NCBI GenBank assembly: GCA_030826005.1
Contig: JAPJOW010000161.1
Coordinates: 1 to 9,850, forward strand
From: Aliterella sp. RAGGC_92
GTDB lineage: Bacteria; Cyanobacteriota; Cyanobacteriia; Cyanobacteriales; Chroococcidiopsidaceae
DNA: 9,850 bases
Direction of reading: 5' to 3'
A model generated the notes under the pieces. That model was not told the origin of the DNA. It worked only from the letters and a program-made list of their open reading frames with translations, and did not search any database. A program made the translations under genes and the position numbers. Shown in pieces: positions 4,903 to 9,850 of this stretch (positions are counted from its first letter, which is position 1; the number at the start of each line of letters is the position of its first letter).

Positions 4903-6378
4903 TTAACGTTTTTGTAACCAATGCCAAAACTTAACTAACATATTTTCTAACCACAACATCGCTAAGTCTAGCCATTCTAGTAGTTGTTCTAAAGGATGTT
5001 TCACATAGCCCATTGTTGTTGCATTGGTTTCAATCCAGTTTGGCGTATGTTCTGGCATAGTTTCTAAAGGCTCGGAAGATTTTGCAGCAACGCTATCACT
5101 TAAGTTTAAAGAGGGTGTTGGAGTAACTATTGCTTTTAGTTTTTGGGAGATATTAGGATTTTGACTTGTTAGGCTAGAAGGTTTTTGGTTTTGAGTTTTA
5201 GCTAAACTCTTGGTAATCTGAGGAGTTTTTACAGCTAAAGAATTTAAGTTTTTTTGAGTTGGCTTCCGCCAGCGATTCAATAAATTTCCCAACGAATACT
5301 TATTTAATTCTTGAGTGGAATGAGTTAAGTTTTTATCTTCTGGTAAGTAAGCGGTTTTTGGGTTTGCGGGGGCTTCTAAAATTAATGATTGTTTGGCTAC
5401 TTCATTACTAAATAAATCGCTCATTGTGAGCCAAGGGTCTTCTAATTTATTCGTAGTAGGTTGGGACAATTTAGGAGCGCGATCGCCAAAAAAGTAATCT
5501 ATCGCCGCCCTAATTAATCCCTCAATCTGAAAACTCTTTGTAACACTAGCTATAGGTGCTAAATTCTCCGTTTCAAATTTTGCTATAGTTAGATCCATTG
5601 ATGCGATCGCGCTCCGCGCTGCGCCATCAGAAAAAACACTTAATTTTCCTTGCTGTTTATCTCTTTGAGTCCAACTAGCAATACTACTAAATAACTTTAT
5701 TGGCGCTAATAGCCAACTTTGTCTATCCGGTAATCTCTCTTGTTTTGATGACAGCAATCTTTGTAAGCGCCAATTTGTAACTTCGCTAATAATTCTTGCT
5801 TGCAATACTTGCTGTTGTTGGCTAGTTAAAATATCTAAAATCTCGTTTTGCGGGGAAACTAACACTAGCAGACGGTTAGATATTTGGCTGGCTATTCCTC
5901 GAACTTGAGGACGGGTTGGGATTAAAAAATTAGGAGTATTATTGTCTTCAACCTTTAAGCTTCGGGGAGAATCAGCAGTAGTAACTAATTTTGTATTAGC
6001 TTTAGGAAAAAACTTATTCCACCAAAAACCTAGCAAGTTTCTAGAGGGCGCTTCAGTTTCAGATTCCGACTCTGAAGGCATTGCTTCAACTAAAAGCAAA
6101 ACTTGTTGAATTGGTGTATCGACGGTTGACGGCGAGTTTGGTAACTGACGTACATTTTGTTTTACAGTTTCTTGAGGCAAGGATGGATAAAATACTATCG
6201 GCGTTATCCAACTGGTGACAGCCTGCAAAGATTTAAACGCACGACTGAGGCGATTTGTCAACAAACGCGATTGCTTATGAATAAAACTAAAAAGTCTGCT
6301 TTGATAGCGGTGAGAAGAAGCAGAAGCCATAGGAGTTACTGAATTTATTAGCGTAGTAGAAGAAGTGCAAACTATCAT
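4903..6378 (-). CDS. Cyanobacterial hypothetical protein with conserved C-terminal segment
   Basis: A 491-residue protein of unknown function. I recall a similar C-terminal segment in other cyanobacterial hypothetical proteins: WIETNATTMGYVKHPLEQ (448-465), then LLEWLDLAMLWLENML (466-481), a tryptophan-rich amphipathic helix. The N-terminal half has SQISNRLLVLVSPQNEILDI (164-183) and a long helix-prone stretch (186-217). The middle (roughly 300-445) is low in complexity and rich in Ser, Thr, Asn, Gln, Lys and Pro, so probably disordered. No signal peptide or clear membrane segment is seen. The frame can begin at GTG (6390), but ATG at 6378 is chosen because GGAGG (6388-6384) sits 5 nt upstream. 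On the minus strand TATATT (6402-6397) may be its -10. Residues DGAARSAIAS (251-260) come from an inserted repeat. The gene diverges from the alpha-mannosidase across 45 bp and converges on the di-haem gene. The C-terminal helix suggests a membrane-surface or protein contact, as speculation. Confidence 0.8.
   Translation of the reverse strand: MIVCTSSTTLINSVTPMASASSHRYQSRLFSFIHKQSRLLTNRLSRAFKSLQAVTSWITPIVFYPSLPQETVKQNVRQLPNSPSTVDTPIQQVLLLVEAMPSESESETEAPSRNLLGFWWNKFFPKANTKLVTTADSPRSLKVEDNNTPNFLIPTRPQVRGIASQISNRLLVLVSPQNEILDILTSQQQQVLQARIISEVTNWRLQRLLSSKQERLPDRQSWLLAPIKLFSSIASWTQRDKQQGKLSVFSDGAARSAIASMDLTIAKFETENLAPIASVTKSFQIEGLIRAAIDYFFGDRAPKLSQPTTNKLEDPWLTMSDLFSNEVAKQSLILEAPANPKTAYLPEDKNLTHSTQELNKYSLGNLLNRWRKPTQKNLNSLAVKTPQITKSLAKTQNQKPSSLTSQNPNISQKLKAIVTPTPSLNLSDSVAAKSSEPLETMPEHTPNWIETNATTMGYVKHPLEQLLEWLDLAMLWLENMLVKFWHWLQKR
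5603..5625. repeat. HIP1-associated GC-rich interspersed repeat inside a coding region
   Basis: The HIP1 octamer GCGATCGC (5603-5610) runs straight into GCTCCGCGCTGCGCC (5611-5625). This block is almost wholly G and C inside an AT-rich gene. From memory, HIP1 extended by GCTCCGCGCT occurs as an interspersed repeat in many cyanobacterial genomes, often in frame. Here it encodes most of GAARSAIA in the minus-strand hypothetical protein without breaking its frame. Confidence 0.6.
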
Positions 6379-6383
6379 CTGCA

Positions 6384-6388
6384 CCTCC
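6384..6388 (-). promoter_or_regulatory. Strong Shine-Dalgarno sequence deciding the start of the hypothetical gene
   Basis: Minus-strand GGAGG ends 5 nt before ATG (6378-6376). It is the best ribosome binding site in the window. It overlaps the alternative GTG start at 6390-6388, so the ATG is the better start. Most other genes here have weak or no such site. Confidence 0.75.
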
Positions 6389-6423
6389 ACAGGTTTAATA
6401 TATGTCCCAATCTTATCGAAATT

Positions 6424-9400
6424 ATGTACTATTTAACTCCGCAATTGAGCAACTTATTATCCGAGACGATCGCCCGTTTGCGATCGCTTTGTCAATTAGA
6501 CATTCTTCCCCAGTGGCAAATATACCAAGCCGATATTTCAATTACCGAAGTTTTAGGAGAACTGGCACCCACCAATTGCGATCTTTGGCGGCAAGAAAAG
6601 TTAAACAAAAAAGGTCATATTCCTTGGGTTAAAGGACAAAAAGTATTGTGGTTAGTCCAAAAAATAGTAGTTCCCAAAACTCTGCAAAACTATCCCTTAA
6701 CAGGTTTATCTTTGAGACTTTCTCTCCTTTGGTGGGCGGAAGAAGCTCAAATTTTTGTTGACGGTAAACTTGTTCAAGCAGGAGATTTATTTGATTGTTC
6801 GACCAGAATTTTACTTAGTTCAGAAGTTGTAACAAACCAAGAAATAATTGTTGCTTTGCGTCTAGTAAGTCCCAATCACGACAACGGCGCATTAGTAAAA
6901 AGTCAACTTATTTATCAATCAAATAACGAGGAAGTTCCCGAACCTGGTTTTGTTGCCGATGAGTTGGCAATTGTGCAGCAATATTTAACAACTATTGGCA
7001 GCAATTCACCTGTGCAAATTGATGTAACTCTTGATTGGTCAGCCTTGCCAGACAAAGCTAAGTTTGAGGAGAGTCTTTTACAACTACGGTCTAAATATGT
7101 AGAAAGGTTTAACGATCAAATCAAACAACGACAGATTTATTTAGTCGGACACGCTCATTTAGATTTAGCTTGGCTGTGGGCAATTAGCGAAACTTGGGAA
7201 GTTGCGAAGCGGACTTTTACATCAGTTTTACAACTGCAATCAGAATATCCTCAATTAACTTTTTGCCACTCTACCCCAGCAATTTATAGCCATATAGAAC
7301 AACATTGTCCAGACTTATTTGCAGCTATTCAAAAACAAGTAATTGCTGGGAGTTGGGAAATTGTCGGCGGCTTGTGGGTAGAACCAGAACTTAATCTAAT
7401 TGATGGCGAATCTATAGTACGTCAATTACTCTATGGACAGCGTTATGTATTAGAAAAATTCGGCTTTATTTCTACTGTTGCTTGGCTGCCGGATACTTTT
7501 GGTTTTTGTGCAACCTTACCGCAAATTTTTGCTAGTGGTGGAATTAAATACTTTGTTACCCAAAAATTGCTTTGGAACGACACAACAAAATTTCCTCACT
7601 CTACATTTTTGTGGCGATCGCCTGATGGCACAGAATTATTTAGTCTCATGTCTGCGCCTATTGGTGAAGGTATAGATCCAGTCAAAATGACAGCTTTTAG
7701 TTACAACTACGAACAGCAAACTAATTTGCGATCGTCTATGTGGTTGCCAGGAGTTGGCGATCATGGGGGTGGCCCTACCCGCGATATGTTGGAATTAGCC
7801 AAACGTTGGAACTCGTCGCCTTTATTCCCTACTACAAAGTTCGCCACTACAGAAGAATATTTACAAGACATCCAATCTTCTACCTTCCCCGTCTGGGATG
7901 ACGAACTATACCTAGAATTTCATCGCGGTTGCTACACCACTCACGCCGACCAAAAGCGATTTAATCGTCGATGTGAAGCTTTGCTATACCAAGCGGAATT
8001 GTTTGCTACCCTAGCCACGATTAGCACCAATTCAACTTATCCCAAAGCAGAGATAGAGGCAGCCTGGAAAAAGACACTCATTAACCAGTTTCACGATATT
8101 CTCCCCGGTTCGTCCATTCCCCAAGTGTATGTAGATGCAAATAGGGATTGGCAGGAAGTAGAACAATTTACTACAGAGTTGATAGAGAAATCTTTGCAGG
8201 CGATCGCATCAGAAATTAGTCTCCCTTCACCGCCCCAGCCCAACAGTATCCCGATTATTATCTTCAATCCGCTTAATTGGGTTTCTTCCCAAGTCGTCGA
8301 GATTTCCTTACCCAATCCAGAACAGGAATGGCACGTATATAACCATTACGGCGATAAATTGCTTACCCAACTTACCAGCGAGACAACCTTAGTATTTATA
8401 GCAAAAAATGTAGAGAGCGTGGGTTATTCTTTGTTTTGGCTAATTCCTGTAAAGGCTGAAACCCCTGCAACTACGATTGAAAATCTAGATTTAACGCTTA
8501 CAGGCAATAGTATAAGCCACAATAGCATTTTAAATTTACCAAAAAATCGCCCCTCTAGTCAAATTAATAGTTTAGACTCAAAAGATTGGATTTTAGAAAA
8601 TGAATTACTCCGAGTAATTGTTGATAGTAATAGTGGTGATTTAGCTAGTATTTTTGACAAAGTTAATAATCGAGAAATCCTCCATAAAAGCGGCGGAAAT
8701 CAACTACAAGCTTACAAAGATAGCGGTCAATATTGGGATGCTTGGAATATCGATCCAAACTATCAGCAATATCCCCTAGAATCCTCACAATTAAAATCTA
8801 TTCAATGGATAGAACAAGGCGCAATTCAAAATCGTTTGCGAGTAATTAGACAATTAGGTAAATCGGAGTTTTGCTGCGATTACATCTTACAAAAAGATTC
8901 ACCCCTACTAAAAATAGCTACTACCGTAGAATGGCAAGAACGCCAAGTATTAGTAAAAGCTGCTTTTCCCTTCAACGGAATTGAAACTCATAGCGCCACC
9001 TATGAAATTCCTTTTGGAGTGATTTCTAGACCAACTAAACCCACTCTGCCCAGCCAACAAGCCAAGTGGGAAGTTCCAGCTTTGCGCTGGGCAGATTTGA
9101 GCGATGACTCTTACGGTGTAAGTTTACTCAATGATTGCAAATACGGCTACGACAGCAAACCAAATCAACTACGCCTAACTTTGCTTAGAAGTGCTAGTTG
9201 GCCAGACCCCGAAGCCGATAAAGGACATCACGAATTTACCTATGCTATTTATCCTCACGCTGGAAACTGGCAAGATGCCCAAACCGTCCGGCACGGCTAC
9301 GAATTAAATATACCTTTGCAGTTAATTCAACTTACCGCAACTTCTAGCTCTAAGACTGGAACTCTACCAACTGTTGGGAGTTTCCTAAATTTATCCGCCG

Positions 9401-9639
9401 ACAATCTAGTGATAACTGCCTTCAAACAATCGGAAGACAACCCTAAACAGTGGATTTTGCGGTGCTATGAATGTTATGGATTAATGGCTGAAAAGGTAAC
9501 TTTGCAAAGTGTTTTGGGATTAGTTGTAACTCAACAAGTAGATATTTTAGAGTTTCCGGCTCAAACAAGCTCTGATATTAAACCTTGGAAAATTGCTAAT
9601 TTTGTAATTGAAGCGGATAAGGGCGATCGCATTGATTAA
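6424..9639 (+). CDS. Alpha-mannosidase, glycoside hydrolase family 38
   Basis: A 1071-residue enzyme of GH38, closest in layout to the long cytosolic/vacuolar (Ams1-like) type. It hydrolyses alpha-linked mannose from glycans using a zinc-bound active site with retention. Order of parts: N-terminal beta-rich domain (about 1-230); catalytic barrel (about 236-500) with GHAHLDLAW (242-250; H245 and D247 zinc ligands), GSWEIVGGLWVEPELN (309-324), WLPDTFGF (354-361; D357 the nucleophile) and GVGDHGGGPT (443-452; H447 zinc ligand); helical middle domain with NQFHDILPGSS (554-564); and C-terminal beta domains (from about 608 to the end, with WILENELLRVIVD at 722-734). All expected catalytic residues are present and the length is normal. 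No signal peptide is seen, so it should be cytosolic, suggesting glycan recycling or breakdown. ATG 6424 lacks a Shine-Dalgarno sequence; a TAATAT at 6396-6401 could be its -10. The specific linkage cannot be read from sequence. Confidence 0.93.
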   Translation: MYYLTPQLSNLLSETIARLRSLCQLDILPQWQIYQADISITEVLGELAPTNCDLWRQEKLNKKGHIPWVKGQKVLWLVQKIVVPKTLQNYPLTGLSLRLSLLWWAEEAQIFVDGKLVQAGDLFDCSTRILLSSEVVTNQEIIVALRLVSPNHDNGALVKSQLIYQSNNEEVPEPGFVADELAIVQQYLTTIGSNSPVQIDVTLDWSALPDKAKFEESLLQLRSKYVERFNDQIKQRQIYLVGHAHLDLAWLWAISETWEVAKRTFTSVLQLQSEYPQLTFCHSTPAIYSHIEQHCPDLFAAIQKQVIAGSWEIVGGLWVEPELNLIDGESIVRQLLYGQRYVLEKFGFISTVAWLPDTFGFCATLPQIFASGGIKYFVTQKLLWNDTTKFPHSTFLWRSPDGTELFSLMSAPIGEGIDPVKMTAFSYNYEQQTNLRSSMWLPGVGDHGGGPTRDMLELAKRWNSSPLFPTTKFATTEEYLQDIQSSTFPVWDDELYLEFHRGCYTTHADQKRFNRRCEALLYQAELFATLATISTNSTYPKAEIEAAWKKTLINQFHDILPGSSIPQVYVDANRDWQEVEQFTTELIEKSLQAIASEISLPSPPQPNSIPIIIFNPLNWVSSQVVEISLPNPEQEWHVYNHYGDKLLTQLTSETTLVFIAKNVESVGYSLFWLIPVKAETPATTIENLDLTLTGNSISHNSILNLPKNRPSSQINSLDSKDWILENELLRVIVDSNSGDLASIFDKVNNREILHKSGGNQLQAYKDSGQYWDAWNIDPNYQQYPLESSQLKSIQWIEQGAIQNRLRVIRQLGKSEFCCDYILQKDSPLLKIATTVEWQERQVLVKAAFPFNGIETHSATYEIPFGVISRPTKPTLPSQQAKWEVPALRWADLSDDSYGVSLLNDCKYGYDSKPNQLRLTLLRSASWPDPEADKGHHEFTYAIYPHAGNWQDAQTVRHGYELNIPLQLIQLTATSSSKTGTLPTVGSFLNLSADNLVITAFKQSEDNPKQWILRCYECYGLMAEKVTLQSVLGLVVTQQVDILEFPAQTSSDIKPWKIANFVIEADKGDRID

Positions 9640-9708
9640 ACCAAAGCTTGGCAGCAAAAGCCCATTAACAACTAATTTTTTTTCGCGCGATCGCTTTAAC
9701 TATGCCTA

Positions 9709-9756
9709 TAATTACTTAGTGTTTAGTGTCAACTCATACCAAACACTCTGTAATTA
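9709..9756. repeat. Long imperfect inverted repeat between convergent genes
   Basis: TAATTAC (9709-9715) pairs with GTAATTA (9750-9756). After a 2x2 internal loop, AGTGTTT (9718-9724) pairs with AAACACT (9741-9747). After one A-C mismatch, GT pairs with AC around a 10-nt loop (9728-9737). It lies between the convergent alpha-mannosidase and psbN ends. It could act as a two-way transcription end or RNA-stabilising hairpin, although no T-run follows it on either strand. It could also be a small repeat element; a genome search for copies would tell. Confidence 0.6.
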
Positions 9757-9782
9757 AGGCTTTAAGCCAAAAAAATAATAAA

Positions 9783-9850
9783 TTAATCTTCGTGATCTTC
9801 AAAAGGATCGGCAAGTTCCTTAGAAGGAGGGCCAAAAGACGTGTAGATCG
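9783..9850 (-). CDS. psbN: PsbN, C-terminal part (5' end beyond right edge)
   Basis: The minus-strand frame ending at TAA (9785-9783) gives the final 21 residues IYTSFGPPSKEL followed by ADPFEDHED. This matches the very conserved C-terminus of PsbN (FGPPSKEL, then DPF(E/D)DHED). PsbN is a protein of about 43 residues with one membrane helix; the helix would lie beyond the window. PsbN is not a stable subunit of photosystem II, but in plants it helps early assembly and repair of its reaction centre. In cyanobacteria psbN lies head to head with psbH, so psbH is expected just to the right on the plus strand. The fragment identifies the host as an oxygenic phototroph. Confidence 0.92.
   Translation of the reverse strand, partial: IYTSFGPPSKELADPFEDHED

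Noticed and set aside
6379..6390. GTG start for the hypothetical gene, four codons longer
   Set aside because: It overlaps the strong GGAGG, which is correctly spaced for the ATG at 6378.
6157..6632. Plus-strand ORFs at 6157-6342 and 6402-6632
   Set aside because: The first is antisense to the hypothetical gene; the second is a shifted frame over the N-terminus of the alpha-mannosidase.
7478..8315. ORFs at 7478-7675 (plus) and 8091-8315 (minus)
   Set aside because: Out-of-frame shadows within the alpha-mannosidase coding sequence, whose conserved motifs span this stretch.
9758..9776. GGCTTTAAGCC plus A-run as a psbN terminator
   Set aside because: On the minus strand the T-run comes before the stem, not after it, and the stem has almost no loop, so it does not work as a normal terminator for psbN.
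1..9850. CRISPR arrays, tRNA or rRNA genes, insertion sequences
   Set aside because: No regularly spaced repeats, cloverleaf-like segments, ribosomal RNA signatures or transposase frames were found on reading both strands.

Overview
The window looks like ordinary chromosome from a cyanobacterium. Two things point there. The palindrome GCGATCGC (HIP1) occurs 11 times, where well under one copy is expected by chance in about 10 kb. The right edge also carries the last codons of psbN, a small gene found in oxygenic phototrophs. The DNA is AT-rich between genes. I cannot name the genus from sequence alone.

Layout, left to right. (1) Positions 1-906, minus strand: the promoter-proximal part of a type II restriction-modification (R-M) locus. 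It has a short helix-turn-helix controller (C) gene with a recognisable C-box upstream. The controller overlaps by 8 nt a gene that runs off the left edge and is probably the restriction endonuclease. No methyltransferase is visible, so it should lie further left or elsewhere. (2) 1009-2283, plus: a polytopic membrane protein of the PIG-V/Gpi18-like mannosyltransferase family. (3) 2284-2733: a 450-bp non-coding stretch with a candidate promoter, a three-copy repeat of 11-bp period, several hairpins and a possible 30-codon leader ORF. (4) 2734-4833, plus: a large exported di-haem cytochrome c peroxidase/MauG-family protein, followed by a strong intrinsic terminator. (5) 4903-6378, minus: a cyanobacterial hypothetical protein carrying an in-frame HIP1-associated repeat. 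(6) 6424-9639, plus: a full-length GH38 alpha-mannosidase with an intact active site, divergent from the hypothetical gene across only 45 bp. (7) 9640-9782: a short intergenic region with a long imperfect inverted repeat. (8) 9783-9850, minus: the C-terminal end of psbN.

Apart from the C-R pair, the genes do not form one operon. The mannosyltransferase and the alpha-mannosidase may both act on mannose-containing glycans, but they are about 4 kb apart with unrelated genes between them, so a joint pathway is speculation. I see no complete undescribed system here. The items most worth a second look are the R-M locus with its atypical nuclease active site, the structured leader of the di-haem protein, that protein's long N-terminal extension and wide inter-haem spacing, and the unknown 491-residue protein.
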